Assembly (NCBI GenBank): GCA_947564305.1
Contig: CANOBT010000027.1
Coordinates: 1-45,410, forward strand
Source of the DNA: an uncultured Lachnospiraceae bacterium
GTDB taxonomy: Bacteria > Bacillota_A > Clostridia > Lachnospirales > Lachnospiraceae
Direction of reading: 5' to 3'
Length of the DNA: 45,410 nucleotides
The stretch's first letter is position 1; each line of letters begins with the position of its first letter. The position numbers and the translations under genes were made by a program. Positions 8,669-17,480 of this stretch are shown here, one piece after another. Under the pieces are notes generated by a model. The model ran no database searches. It was given only the letters and a program-made list of their open reading frames with translations, and was not told the origin of the DNA.

Positions 8669-9338
8669 ACCTCAATTCATATCCGATTCCGCGGACTGCT
8701 TTAATGGATGCTTTTGCTTCTATAAATGCAAGTTTTTTCCGGGTAAAGGACATATATACCTCCACATTGTTATATTCTGCATTGCTCTCGTATCCCCAGA
8801 TTTTCAGGGCAAGCTGTTCACGGGTGAGAATCTGCCCCTGGTTGGCAATCAGATATTCCAGAATCCGATATTCTTTTTCACTCAATCGGACACTCTGACC
8901 CGTATTGGTACAAATGACTGTGGATGTTCCTGTATCTAGTGTGATATCTCCAAAGGATAATGTACCATCAGAGGAATTGATATTTCTTCGGCCAAGGGCT
9001 CTTAACCTGGCAAGCAGTTCCTTTGTCATAAATGGCTTGGTGAGATAATCGTCGGCTCCGCTGTCCAGGCCGATGACCTTGTCATCCACCTCGCTTTTGG
9101 CCGTGAGCATCAAAATGGGGGTGCGTATCCCCTGTTTTCTGGCTTCTTTCGCAATTTCAAACCCATTTTTTCCGGGCAGCATGACATCCAGGATGATGAT
9201 ATCGTATACATTACTTTCTACGGCATCCATCCCTGAGAGGCCGTCTGCACAATGGTCTACTTCATATTTTTCAAGACGCAGTAACTCTACCAGAGCTTGA
9301 GCCATCCTTTTTTCATCTTCCACAAGTAAAAGTTTCAT
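8655..9338 (-). CDS. OmpR/PhoB-family response regulator
   Basis: A 227-aa regulator with a receiver domain (acidic LLLVEDEKR, phosphoacceptor in YDIIILDVMLPGKNG, switch Lys in DDYLTKPF) and a C-terminal winged helix (LSEKEYRILEYLIANQGQIL ending KAVRGIGYELR). The frame continues upstream to 9440, but the receiver begins MKLLLVEDE at 9338, where AAAGGACGG is well placed, so I use that ATG. It is the first gene of a minus-strand unit with the kinase. It is divergent from the chemoreceptor gene. Confidence 0.95.
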   Translation of the reverse strand: MKLLLVEDEKRMAQALVELLRLEKYEVDHCADGLSGMDAVESNVYDIIILDVMLPGKNGFEIAKEARKQGIRTPILMLTAKSEVDDKVIGLDSGADDYLTKPFMTKELLARLRALGRRNINSSDGTLSFGDITLDTGTSTVICTNTGQSVRLSEKEYRILEYLIANQGQILTREQLALKIWGYESNAEYNNVEVYMSFTRKKLAFIEAKASIKAVRGIGYELRCEDV

Positions 9339-9368
9339 TTTGGTTACCGTCCTTTCTGTATCTATATT

Positions 9369-9397
9369 ATCATAGAAGATTGAAAAATCATTGAAAA
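9369..9397 (-). promoter_or_regulatory. Probable promoter of the response regulator/kinase unit
   Basis: On the minus strand TTTTCA (9392-9397), 17-nt spacer, TATGAT (9369-9374). The -35 box is a 4/6 match and the -10 box 5/6. It lies 31 nt before the regulator's ATG. Confidence 0.45.
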
Positions 9398-9446
9398 AGA
9401 TAAGATTCAGCCTATTTAAAGAGATGAGGTGAATTGTCAAAATTTA

Positions 9447-9475
9447 TTGTGTAATCGGCGTTTTTGTGGTATACT
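9447..9475 (+). promoter_or_regulatory. Probable promoter of the chemoreceptor gene
   Basis: TTGTGT (9447-9452), 17-nt spacer, TATACT (9470-9475) with a TG-rich spacer end. The transcript would have a leader of about 170 nt carrying the hairpin repeat at 9548-9636 and a possible short reading frame. Confidence 0.6.
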
Positions 9476-9544
9476 ACGAAAAAACAAAGAAAAATTTGTT
9501 GAAAATGCACAAGAGGCAGATGAAAATGTGGTGTCAAGTATCAT

Positions 9545-9658
9545 ATGAAAAAAGATACGGGAATTGCCCGCATTAAAAATCTGCTTCGCAGATGGCGGGC
9601 AAGTAGGCAATCACTTGCTCTGCAAGCGGTTACAAATCGCGGGGAGGGAAACAAATGA
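9545..9658 (+). CDS. Possible 37-aa leader peptide overlapping the chemoreceptor start
   Basis: An open frame from ATG 9545 to TGA 9656-9658 would encode 37 residues beginning [20 protein letters not shown], strongly basic. Its stop overlaps the chemoreceptor start codon (ATGATG), which would permit coupling. Most of it lies in the interspersed hairpin repeat, so the frame may be accidental, and no good Shine-Dalgarno precedes it. The 18-mer around its start, AAGTATCATATGAAAAAA (9536-9553), is identical to that around the DUF2752 start at 42513-42530. I treat it as doubtful. Confidence 0.25.
   Translation: MKKDTGIARIKNLLRRWRASRQSLALQAVTNRGEGNK
9548..9636 (+). repeat. Interspersed hairpin repeat, copy A (modules 1 and 2)
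   Basis: Module 1 (9548-9593) has AGATACGGGAATTGC and ends in the hairpin ATCTGC-TTC-GCAGAT. This is enclosed by GCCCGC/GCGGGC. Module 2 (9597-9636) begins GGGCAAGTAGG, has the hairpin CTTGC-TCT-GCAAG and ends GGTTACAAA. Module 1 recurs at 22331 and module 2 at 33623. The element ends 18 nt before the chemoreceptor ATG, immediately before GGGGAGGG. Confidence 0.8.
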
Positions 9659-11787
9659 TGAAAAAGATGAAACTGACACAAAAGCTGTCGCTGGTCATTG
9701 GCTCGATTTTGACGGTTATCCTGATTATTTTGATAGGAAGCACGATTTTCTTATCCAGGTCAGCCATTTCAACAGCCATATATGGAGAACTGAATGCTAT
9801 TTCCAAAGGAAATGCTCAGCAGATACAGTCTATTTTTGACAAGGCAGAGACATCAGCTCAGGATATACAGAAGTATATTGAGCAGTCTTATAAGATTGCT
9901 GAGTCTGATCCGATGCTGACGGTGATGCCTACAGAGCCTGCCGCGGCTGCTCTCTGTGAAAGCAGTGTGTATGATAAGGTATTGACTCCACTCAATTATG
10001 ATGTGGAGGTATATTTGCGGGAGACGGCCCGTAACACGGCAGCTTATAATGAGGATTTGGCTGGTGTGGGCGTGATGTTTGAACCGCGTAAATTCCAGGA
10101 TGATATCGAAGATTATGCATTTTACATAGGTGAAGATGACGTGGACAGCGATATCAGCCCGTTTGGTTCTTATGAAACCTATTCTCAGGAAGATTACTAT
10201 AAACTGGCACTTGAAAAAAAGGCAGACGTAGTGACGGACCCATATGACTATAATGGAGTTTCTATGGTTTCCTATGCCAGCCCGGTTATCAAGGATGGTC
10301 AGGTACGCGGTATTGTGATGGCGGATATTAAGGTGAGCAATTTTGATAAAGTTGAGACTAAGAATGAGAATTATCCCAGTATGTACTCTACCATTTACAA
10401 TGCAAACGAGTTGATCATCTATGACAGCGAGTCCAAGGATGACATCGGAAAGACGCTTGCGGATTTCACTCCGAATGCTGCCGACCTGAAAGCAATTCAG
10501 ACGGGAATGGCTGGTGGAAATGCATTCCACCTGGAAACTACGCGGGAAGACGGAGAAAAAGTGACCCGCTTCTTTACACCGATTCAGGCAGCCAACGAGG
10601 TATGGTGGTCACTGACGGCTGTTCATACAAGTGATATTAACTCGACAGTGAAGACAACGGTTGTCTGGATGATAATACTTTCTATAGCGGCTCTTATTGT
10701 CATTATTGGTGTAATCATTGTAGTATTGAAAAAGGTACTCAGTCCAGTCCAGAGTATCGTGGACGCAGCACACACGATTGCAGAGGGCAACCTGGATGTG
10801 CAGCTTGAGACAGCCAATGAAGATGAAATTGGAATTCTGTCAAATACATTTGCAGAAATGGCAGCAAATCTGAAGCGCATTGTTACGGATTTGAAATACG
10901 TTTTGGAAGAGATGGCAGAAGGGAATTTTACAGTCAGGACAAAGGCGGAAGAATGCTATGTGGGGGATTTTGAAGGCGTCCTGCTTTCCGTTCGTAAGAT
11001 GAACCGGCGGCTGAGCAGTGTATTGACCCAGATTGATCTTGCAGCAGACCAGGTATCTTCCGGGAGCGACCAGATGTCGTCAGGTGCGCAGGCGCTGTCC
11101 CAGGGAGCAGTGGAACAGGCGGCCTCGGTTGAAGAACTGGCAGCAACCATTTCCGGAATTTCGGAACATGTACAGGGAACGGCGAAAAACGCAGAGGATG
11201 CCCGCGACCATTCTGCAAAATCTGACCAGGAAACAACAATCTGTAACCAACAGATGCATGAGATGGTTGCAGCCATGGATGAGATTGGAAAGAAGTCCAC
11301 GGAAATCGGAAAAATTATCAAGACAATTGAAGATATTGCATTCCAGACCAATATTCTGGCGCTGAATGCAGCAGTGGAGGCCGCCAGAGCAGGTGTGGCA
11401 GGAAAAGGTTTCGCCGTAGTGGCTGATGAGGTGCGCAGTCTTGCCGGAAAATCAGCAAGCGCGTCCAAGAGCACATCCGAATTGATACAGGGCGCAGTCA
11501 GTGCAGTGGAGAAGGGAATGGAAATTGCCAATGAAACGGCACAGTCTCTGGAGAAGGTGGTGGAAAGCAGCCACGCAATTTCCGGATTCGTGGACAAGAT
11601 TGCAGAGGCGGCTGTGGAGCAGTCTGAGTCTCTTGAACAGGTTACAGAAGGCATGAACCAGATTTCCAATGTGGTACAGACCAATTCCGCTACGGCGCAG
11701 GAGAGTGCGGCCACCAGTGAAGAGCTGTCCAGCCAGGCACAGATGCTTAGAAATCTGGTAAGGCAGTTTAAATTACATAAAAAGTAA
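9655..11787 (+). CDS. Methyl-accepting chemotaxis protein
   Basis: A 710-aa transmembrane chemoreceptor. TM1 is at about residues 10-32 ([22 protein letters not shown]). The extracellular region of about 290 residues resembles a double Cache ligand-binding domain ([31 protein letters not shown]). TM2 is [20 protein letters not shown], followed by HAMP and a long coiled-coil signalling domain. The hairpin tip, [20 protein letters not shown] then [16 protein letters not shown], is the CheA/CheW contact. It ends [10 protein letters not shown] without a CheR-docking pentapeptide. The ATG at 9655 follows GGGGAGGG; the ATG three bases later is possible. No che or flagellar genes are nearby, so it is an orphan receptor. 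Its ligand cannot be read from sequence. Confidence 0.96.
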   Translation: MMKKMKLTQKLSLVIGSILTVILIILIGSTIFLSRSAISTAIYGELNAISKGNAQQIQSIFDKAETSAQDIQKYIEQSYKIAESDPMLTVMPTEPAAAALCESSVYDKVLTPLNYDVEVYLRETARNTAAYNEDLAGVGVMFEPRKFQDDIEDYAFYIGEDDVDSDISPFGSYETYSQEDYYKLALEKKADVVTDPYDYNGVSMVSYASPVIKDGQVRGIVMADIKVSNFDKVETKNENYPSMYSTIYNANELIIYDSESKDDIGKTLADFTPNAADLKAIQTGMAGGNAFHLETTREDGEKVTRFFTPIQAANEVWWSLTAVHTSDINSTVKTTVVWMIILSIAALIVIIGVIIVVLKKVLSPVQSIVDAAHTIAEGNLDVQLETANEDEIGILSNTFAEMAANLKRIVTDLKYVLEEMAEGNFTVRTKAEECYVGDFEGVLLSVRKMNRRLSSVLTQIDLAADQVSSGSDQMSSGAQALSQGAVEQAASVEELAATISGISEHVQGTAKNAEDARDHSAKSDQETTICNQQMHEMVAAMDEIGKKSTEIGKIIKTIEDIAFQTNILALNAAVEAARAGVAGKGFAVVADEVRSLAGKSASASKSTSELIQGAVSAVEKGMEIANETAQSLEKVVESSHAISGFVDKIAEAAVEQSESLEQVTEGMNQISNVVQTNSATAQESAATSEELSSQAQMLRNLVRQFKLHKK

Positions 11788-11817
11788 GAATCTTTTTCCA
11801 TAGAGAAAAATAAGATG

Positions 11818-11868
11818 AAGCGCAGTAGTCTGCGGCCGGTCAGGCTGTGGACGACTGCGCTTATTTTG
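11818..11868 (+). terminator. Intrinsic terminator after the chemoreceptor gene
   Basis: AAGCGCAGTAGTC (11818-11830) pairs with GACGACTGCGCTT (11850-11862) with one mismatch, loop of 19 nt, then ATTTTGT. It lies 30 nt after the stop codon. Confidence 0.8.
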
Positions 11869-11908
11869 TGTGACAGTTTATCAGTTCGGCAAATGGATGT
11901 TTAAGTTC

Positions 11909-11937
11909 TTGTTACAGTCTGACTGATAGGATATAAT
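11909..11937 (+). promoter_or_regulatory. Promoter of the FtsX-type ABC exporter operon
   Basis: TTGTTA (11909-11914), exactly 17 nt, then a perfect TATAAT (11932-11937). The leader to the permease ATG at 12027 is about 80 nt. Confidence 0.75.
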
Positions 11938-12026
11938 TAAAAATATATTTTAAAGTTTGTACATTTAAGGATTATTTAATAATTTCCATGCCATAATGAA
12001 ACCACAAAATAAAAAGGAGCGGCAAG

Positions 12027-14375
12027 ATGTTTTTACGAATACTAAAAAAAGACATGAAACGCAAGAAAACGATGAATTTCATCCTGCTGATTTTTGTGGT
12101 TTTGGCGGTGTCATTCATGGCGAGCAGCGCAAATAACCTGATTACAGTCAGCACAGCACTGGATCAATATTTTGAAAAAGCAGGGGTGCCGGATTATTGG
12201 TTTGCCACGACAAATGCCTTAGACCTTGCAAGGTTTGAGGAATTTGCTGAGGAAAACGGATATGATTACCATATTTCACAGCTAATCCAGATTGAGCCGA
12301 AAAATGTTTTTGTTGAGGGAAAGAAGATTGATTATTCCAGTACCCTGGCGCTTTCCGAGCTTGGCGGAATCAAAATCTTCGATAAAAATAATGAGGAGAT
12401 CACTCATATTAACGATGGTGAGATATATGTTCCTAATTTTATATTTGTGTCGCCGGAAAATGATTTTCACGAGGGCGGTAAAATATGGATTAGCCAGGAT
12501 GGAACGGAAAAGGAATTTACCATCAGGGGCTATACTAAGGACGCCCTTTTCGGCACGGAAATGGTGGGTATGACGAGATTTCTCATAAGCGAAAAGGATG
12601 CTGCGATGTTTGGCGGAGAGGGTGCTTCGGTCTGCAGCGCAGTCGGGGTTTATACAGAGGACGCTGATTACCGCAATCATTTTAACGAACTGGGAATCAA
12701 TACTATTATGTCTATCGAGCGTCCGATGTTTAAGATGATCTACATTATGGATGTACTGATTGCGGCCATCCTGTTAGTAGTGAGCGTGTGTCTGATACTG
12801 ATTTCCATGGTTGTTCTGCGGTTTATTATCCATTTTACCATTACCGAGGAATTTCGCGAGATTGGTGTGATGAAGGCGATTGGCATCAAAAACAATCGTA
12901 TCCGTGGGTTGTATATTGTAAAATATCTGGCAATTTCCGTAATCGGTACGTTTATCGGACTGGTAATTAGTTTTCCAGTCAGTAAAATCATGATTGGCGC
13001 TGTTTCGCAGAAAATTGTAGTTTCAAGCAGAGATCATTTCCTGGTCAATATTGGGGCAGCGGTTTTGGCGGGCATGAGCGTGGTAGGGTTTAGCTATCTC
13101 TGCACCCGGAGAATCCGACGACTTTCACCAATTGATGCGATACACAGCGGTGATACGGGAGAGCGTTATTCTCAAAAGGGTGTGATACATTTAAGCCGGT
13201 CGGGGCTTCCGGCTACCTTGTTTTTAGCGGTCAATGATATTTTAAGTGGAATAAAAAATTACGTTTCTATGATTATTATTTTTATATTGGGGACGTTGTT
13301 GGTAATTATTCCTGTGAACACAATAAATACGTTGTGCTCTGATGAGCTGATAACAACGTTTAATATGGTAAAAAGCGATCACATTATTTCCCAGGAGCTT
13401 CTTTTCAATCCGAACGAGGACAATGTAGAGAAAGTGGAGCGGCATTTTTCCGAGGTGCGCGAAATGTTTGCCGAAAACAGAATTGACGTGGATGTTTTTC
13501 AGGAAATCATGTTCCGAAGCAATATCCGTAAGGGCGATAAGCTTACAAATTCCCTGTCTTTTCAGGGAAGGGGCGGGGTAACGGCAGATATGTATACTTA
13601 TTTGGAAGGAACGCCCCCGCAGAATATTCACGAGGTTGCGCTGACGTATCTTACGGCGGAGCAGATTGACGCTGAGATTGGAGATACCGTGGAGATTAAG
13701 GTGGGCGAAGATACAAGGGAGTATATCGTAACTGCAATCAACCAGAGCATGAATAATATGGGTGAGGGAGTCCGTTTCTATCAGGACGCTGAGCTTGATT
13801 ACAGCTATGCCGGAGGGAGCTTTGGAATTCAGGTGAATTATAAGGATCATCCGGACAAGGCAGAGCTTGCAAGACGAAAAGAGCTGCTTGAAAAGCTTTA
13901 TCCCGATGCGAAAGTATACACCTCCGGTGAGTATATCGGTTATATGATCGGTGATGTCACCGGGCAGCTTGACCGTTTGAAGGTATTGATTCTGACCATT
14001 GTTTTCGGAATTAACGCTCTTGTGGCTGTGCTGATGGTGAAGAGCTTTATCATCAAAGAAAAGAGTGAAATTGCACTGCTGAAAGCGTTGGGGTTTCAAG
14101 ATGATTCACTTATTTTCTGGCAGACCCTGCGTATCGGAATTGTGCTTTTCACATCCGTGATTTTTGGAGCGCTGATTTCTTCACCGCTGTCAACACTGAT
14201 CATTACGCCGATTTTCCATATGATGGGCGCATACAGTATTCGGTACGAGATTAAAGCCGTTGAAGTTTATGTTGTTTTTCCACTTATCGTTCTTGCAGCA
14301 ACGTCTTTCGCAGCGTTTATTTCGGCACAGGGCTTAAGGAAAATCGTATCATCGGAAATTTCAAATATTGAGTAA
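12027..14375 (+). CDS. ABC transporter permease, FtsX/MacB-like
   Basis: A 782-aa permease with eight predicted membrane segments in the duplicated FtsX layout. One follows the N-terminus (FILLIFVVLAVSFMA), three lie around residues 235-350 (with FREIGVMKAIGIKNNRIRGL), one near 410 (VSMIIIFILGTLLVII), and three at the C-terminus (with EIALLKALGFQDDSL). Two extracellular domains of about 190 and 220 residues separate them. The two ALLKALG/GVMKAIG coupling helices are typical. Such exporters handle peptides, lipids or lipoproteins and often give peptide-antibiotic resistance; the substrate here is unknown. AAAGGAGCGG precedes the ATG. It is 12 nt from the ATPase gene and in one unit with a two-component system. 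Confidence 0.93.
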   Translation: MFLRILKKDMKRKKTMNFILLIFVVLAVSFMASSANNLITVSTALDQYFEKAGVPDYWFATTNALDLARFEEFAEENGYDYHISQLIQIEPKNVFVEGKKIDYSSTLALSELGGIKIFDKNNEEITHINDGEIYVPNFIFVSPENDFHEGGKIWISQDGTEKEFTIRGYTKDALFGTEMVGMTRFLISEKDAAMFGGEGASVCSAVGVYTEDADYRNHFNELGINTIMSIERPMFKMIYIMDVLIAAILLVVSVCLILISMVVLRFIIHFTITEEFREIGVMKAIGIKNNRIRGLYIVKYLAISVIGTFIGLVISFPVSKIMIGAVSQKIVVSSRDHFLVNIGAAVLAGMSVVGFSYLCTRRIRRLSPIDAIHSGDTGERYSQKGVIHLSRSGLPATLFLAVNDILSGIKNYVSMIIIFILGTLLVIIPVNTINTLCSDELITTFNMVKSDHIISQELLFNPNEDNVEKVERHFSEVREMFAENRIDVDVFQEIMFRSNIRKGDKLTNSLSFQGRGGVTADMYTYLEGTPPQNIHEVALTYLTAEQIDAEIGDTVEIKVGEDTREYIVTAINQSMNNMGEGVRFYQDAELDYSYAGGSFGIQVNYKDHPDKAELARRKELLEKLYPDAKVYTSGEYIGYMIGDVTGQLDRLKVLILTIVFGINALVAVLMVKSFIIKEKSEIALLKALGFQDDSLIFWQTLRIGIVLFTSVIFGALISSPLSTLIITPIFHMMGAYSIRYEIKAVEVYVVFPLIVLAATSFAAFISAQGLRKIVSSEISNIE

Positions 14376-14387
14376 AGGAGAATTTTT

Positions 14388-15152
14388 ATGACGAATATTC
14401 TTGAAGTGAAAGACCTTTGCAAAACTTATGTAGTAAACAAGAGGCAGAATAATGTCCTGAAAAATGTGAATTTTGTAGTTCGCGAAGGCGAAATGGTTGC
14501 GGTTATGGGACCTTCGGGTTCAGGGAAATCCACGCTTTTGTATGCGGTTTCCGGAATGGACCATATTACCGCCGGTGAGGTGGAGTTCTGTGGTAAGAGC
14601 ATCTCCAAATTAGACCAAAAAGAGCTTGCGGCCCTCCGGCTTGACGAAATGGGATTTATCTTTCAGCAAATGTATATGCTTAAAAATCTTTCGATTTTGG
14701 ACAATATTATACTTCCTGCGTGTCAGTCGGATAAAATGAAAGAAAACCGCAAAACGACTGTGGAGAGAGGCTGCGGGTTAATGCGCAAACTTGGAATTAT
14801 CGAGGTTGCGGACAACGATATCAACGAAGTTTCCGGCGGACAGCTACAGCGCGCATGTATTTGCAGGAGTATGATAAATATGCCTAAGATGATTTTTGCG
14901 GACGAGCCGACTGGCGCATTAAACCGTGCTTCTTCGGATGAGGTTATGGAGGAGCTTGCCAGGCTGAACAAGGAAGGCACGACGATTATGCTGGTTACCC
15001 ATGATGTAAAGGTTGCCGCAAAATGTACAAGAATTCTGTATATCGTTGACGGAAACATAAGAGGTGAGTATACACTGGAAAAATATGATAAGTCAAAACT
15101 GCGCGACCGGGAACGCTCGCTCAACGGCTGGCTGATAGAAATGGGTTGGTGA
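14388..15152 (+). CDS. ABC transporter ATP-binding protein (MacB/LolD class)
   Basis: A 254-aa ATPase. Walker A is GPSGSGKSTLL (about residues 42-52), Q-loop is GFIFQQMYML, the signature is VSGGQLQRA, Walker B is MIFADEPTGALN, and the H-loop is in LVTHDVK. ADEPTGALNRASSDEVMEEL is typical of FtsX-partner ATPases. After the core, a 30-residue basic tail (KYDKSKLRDRERSLNGWLIE) extends the protein. AAAGGAGAATTTTT precedes the ATG. It works with the upstream permease and is followed after 4 nt by a response regulator, the usual arrangement for peptide-sensing and detoxifying modules. Confidence 0.95.
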   Translation: MTNILEVKDLCKTYVVNKRQNNVLKNVNFVVREGEMVAVMGPSGSGKSTLLYAVSGMDHITAGEVEFCGKSISKLDQKELAALRLDEMGFIFQQMYMLKNLSILDNIILPACQSDKMKENRKTTVERGCGLMRKLGIIEVADNDINEVSGGQLQRACICRSMINMPKMIFADEPTGALNRASSDEVMEELARLNKEGTTIMLVTHDVKVAAKCTRILYIVDGNIRGEYTLEKYDKSKLRDRERSLNGWLIEMGW

Positions 15153-15156
15153 TATT

Positions 15157-15819
15157 TTGATAGATGTTTTAATTGTTGAGGATAACAAAGAACTGGCAAT
15201 GGTGCTGTGTGATTTCCTGCGCTCAGAAGGCTATACGGTGTCCATTGCTGAGAATGCAGGGAAAGCCTTGTCGCTGTATGAAAAGTACGGCGCAAGGCTT
15301 GTTGTGCTTGATATCATGCTGCCCGGCGAGGATGGATTTTCAATCTGTGAAAAAATTCGTGCGCAGAGCAATACGCCGATTCTAATCGTAAGTGCAAAAA
15401 CGAGTAAGGATGATAAACTATTGGGACTGAATCTCGGCGCAGATGATTACATGGAAAAGCCCTATGATATTGACATCATGCTTGCGAAAATCGGCGGAAT
15501 CTTTAAGCGCAGATATTCGGCAGACGGGTTGATTGACGGTGATATCAGGATTAATAAAATAAACCGTACCGTAGTCAAAAATCATTTGACGATTGAAATG
15601 ACCGCGAAGGAGTTCGAACTGTTGACATTGCTGATGGAAAACAAGGGACGCACGCTTTCCAAGGAATATATCTTTAACACAATATGGGGCAGCGACAGCT
15701 TATCCGAGCAGCAGACCCTTACGGTCCACATAAAATGGCTGCGGCAGAAAATCGAGGAAAATCCGAAAAATCCACAGAAAATTCTGACTGTTTGGGGAGT
15801 GGGGTACAAGTATATATGA
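15157..15819 (+). CDS. OmpR-family response regulator (TTG start)
   Basis: A 220-aa regulator with a receiver domain (VLIVEDNKE, phosphoacceptor in RLVVLDIMLPGEDG, switch Lys in DDYMEKPYD) and a winged helix (MTAKEFELLTLLMENKGRTL, ending ILTVWGVGYKYI). The only fitting start is TTG at 15157, four bases after the ATPase stop, with a weak Shine-Dalgarno, so translation probably depends on coupling. Its stop overlaps the kinase start (ATGA). It likely controls the ABC genes in the same unit, but I saw no clear repeat-type operator before the promoter at 11909. Confidence 0.93.
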   Translation: MIDVLIVEDNKELAMVLCDFLRSEGYTVSIAENAGKALSLYEKYGARLVVLDIMLPGEDGFSICEKIRAQSNTPILIVSAKTSKDDKLLGLNLGADDYMEKPYDIDIMLAKIGGIFKRRYSADGLIDGDIRINKINRTVVKNHLTIEMTAKEFELLTLLMENKGRTLSKEYIFNTIWGSDSLSEQQTLTVHIKWLRQKIEENPKNPQKILTVWGVGYKYI

Positions 15820-17048
15820 AAGCATTCCGAAAAGTATTTGCGTCGGCATTCCTTTGCATTGTTATCATTTTTATTGGAACGAATTTGCTTTTGAAAAATA
15901 TGAACAATGTAGAAAGCGGCAGGCCATACCGGGTTGAAATAAACAGAATTGCCCTCCAAATTGAGGAAAACGGTTTTCAAAGCGTCGATTTATCGGAGTG
16001 CAGATATGTGAATCATATTGAGGTGTTCGGTGAAGACTTTTACAATTCTGACAGCGATTATGTGATTTGTGAAATTGACGGAAGCCTGTATCGATTTGAT
16101 TACGATGCAAAAAACAATATGGAAAACAAGAAAATCAGGATTGCGGTAAACGGGATATTGGCAGTGATGTCCGCTGCGGTTTTCGTTATTTTAATCTATG
16201 TCTGCGAGAAAATTCTGCGCCCCTTTGAACGGCTTAAAGATGTTCCCTATGAGCTTTCAAAGGGCAATCTGACCATTCCTGTCAGGGAAAATAAGAATCG
16301 CTTTTTCGGTAAATTTTTATGGGGAATCGATCTGCTGCGTGAAAATATGGAACAGCAAAAACTCCGGGAACTTGAGCTGCAAAAGGAAAAGAAGACAATT
16401 TTATTATCTCTTTCACACGATATCAAAACGCCGCTTTCCGCTATAAAATTATACGCAAAGGCACTGTCTAAGGGACTGTATTCCGATACGGAAAAGCAGC
16501 GTGCAACTGCCGAAAAAATAAACGATAAGGCGGACGAAATTGAAGACTATGTTTCACGGATCATCACTGCCTCCCGTGAAGATTTTTTAAGTCTTGAGGT
16601 AGATAACGGGGAGTTTTATTTAGCGGATTTGGTACAGAGCATTGCGGCATATTACAGTGAAAAGTTAGCATTTATAAAAACAGAATTCAGGATTGGAGAA
16701 TATCAGAACTGTCTGCTTTTTGGTGATTTCGACCGGAGTGTCGAAGTGCTGCAGAACCTGATGGAAAATGCGATTAAATACGGCGACGGAAAAAGAATTG
16801 ACCTGCTCTTTTCTAATGATGACGAGGGGGTTTTAGTTTCCGTAAGAAACAGCGGCTGCACCCTTCACAAATCAGACTTGCCGCACATTTTCGAGAGCTT
16901 TTGGCGGGGCAGAAATTCTGAACAAGTGGAAGGAAGCGGGCTTGGCCTGTATATCTGCAGACAACTTATGTATAAGATGAACGGGGATGTTTTTGCTGAA
17001 ATGAATGACGGAGTCATTGAGGTTACAACTATTTTCCGCCGGGGGTGA
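15816..17048 (+). CDS. Sensor histidine kinase
   Basis: A 410-aa kinase starting at the ATG that overlaps the regulator stop (ATGA). The longer frame from 15684 overlaps coding sequence of the regulator and is not needed. Membrane segments are at about residues 9-27 (SAFLCIVIIFIGTNLLL) and about 110-132 (VNGILAVMSAAVFVILIYVC), enclosing an extracellular domain of about 80 residues. HAMP-like linker, then HisKA with LSLSHDIKTPLSAIKL. HATPase_c has LQNLMENAIKYGDG (N box), SVRNSGCTL (degenerate G1, lacking the usual DNG), ESFWRGRNS and GSGLGLYICRQLM (G2). It pairs with the regulator and ABC exporter upstream. Confidence 0.93.
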   Translation: MKAFRKVFASAFLCIVIIFIGTNLLLKNMNNVESGRPYRVEINRIALQIEENGFQSVDLSECRYVNHIEVFGEDFYNSDSDYVICEIDGSLYRFDYDAKNNMENKKIRIAVNGILAVMSAAVFVILIYVCEKILRPFERLKDVPYELSKGNLTIPVRENKNRFFGKFLWGIDLLRENMEQQKLRELELQKEKKTILLSLSHDIKTPLSAIKLYAKALSKGLYSDTEKQRATAEKINDKADEIEDYVSRIITASREDFLSLEVDNGEFYLADLVQSIAAYYSEKLAFIKTEFRIGEYQNCLLFGDFDRSVEVLQNLMENAIKYGDGKRIDLLFSNDDEGVLVSVRNSGCTLHKSDLPHIFESFWRGRNSEQVEGSGLGLYICRQLMYKMNGDVFAEMNDGVIEVTTIFRRG

Positions 17049-17105
17049 TATACTCATTTAAAATTTTTGGGAGAAAAATAAAGATGAAGCATTTGAATAA
17101 AGGGC

Positions 17106-17134
17106 TTTACAGCAAAAACGCCTATTGCTATAAT
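17106..17134 (+). promoter_or_regulatory. Sigma-A-type promoter of the 60-aa gene
   Basis: TTTACA (17106-17111), 17-nt spacer ending TTGC, TATAAT (17129-17134). It is a near twin of the minus-strand promoter at 3629-3657 in hexamers, spacing and the A-rich spacer start, and sits 55 nt before the ATG. Confidence 0.8.
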
Positions 17135-17189
17135 GAAGATATAAAAAATAGGCATAGGATAGAAACATTCATAAAAAGGTGGTGAGAAT

Positions 17190-17372
17190 ATGACTGAAAA
17201 GGAGATGCTGCAAAAGAATGTGGAGGAGTTTTCAAGGCTTCAAAATTATATGCTGTTATCAGAGAAGGACTCCGAAGCCTATAAGGTCATGAAAGACCGC
17301 TACATTGAGCTCAAGATTATTCTGACAGCGTCAGGAATTAATCTGACAGAACTTGACAAGATAAAAGAGTAA
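17190..17372 (+). CDS. Small conserved protein, 60 aa, paralogue of the 63-aa protein at 3392
   Basis: Function not recognised. A cytoplasmic, helical, charged protein whose C-terminus YIELKIILTASGINLTELDK then IKE aligns without gaps to the 63-aa product at 3392-3583. The upstream part (EEF..LQNYM) also aligns, with a two-residue gap. GGTGGTGAG precedes the ATG. It has its own promoter and terminator, so it is monocistronic like its paralogue. It could be a small regulator or an adaptor; nothing in the sequence decides this. Confidence 0.85.
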   Translation: MTEKEMLQKNVEEFSRLQNYMLLSEKDSEAYKVMKDRYIELKIILTASGINLTELDKIKE

Positions 17373-17403
17373 AATATCAATTCTAGATCCGGTACAGGGT
17401 GAC

Positions 17404-17438
17404 AGGAACCTTTAGATTATCTTTAGGTTCCTTTTATT
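17404..17438 (+). terminator. Intrinsic terminator after the 60-aa gene
   Basis: AGGAACCT (17404-17411) pairs with AGGTTCCT (17425-17432), followed by TTTATTT. Confidence 0.8.
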
Positions 17439-17480
17439 TCCATACAATCATACTAGGAAAAAAGGGCGGAGGACAAAATC

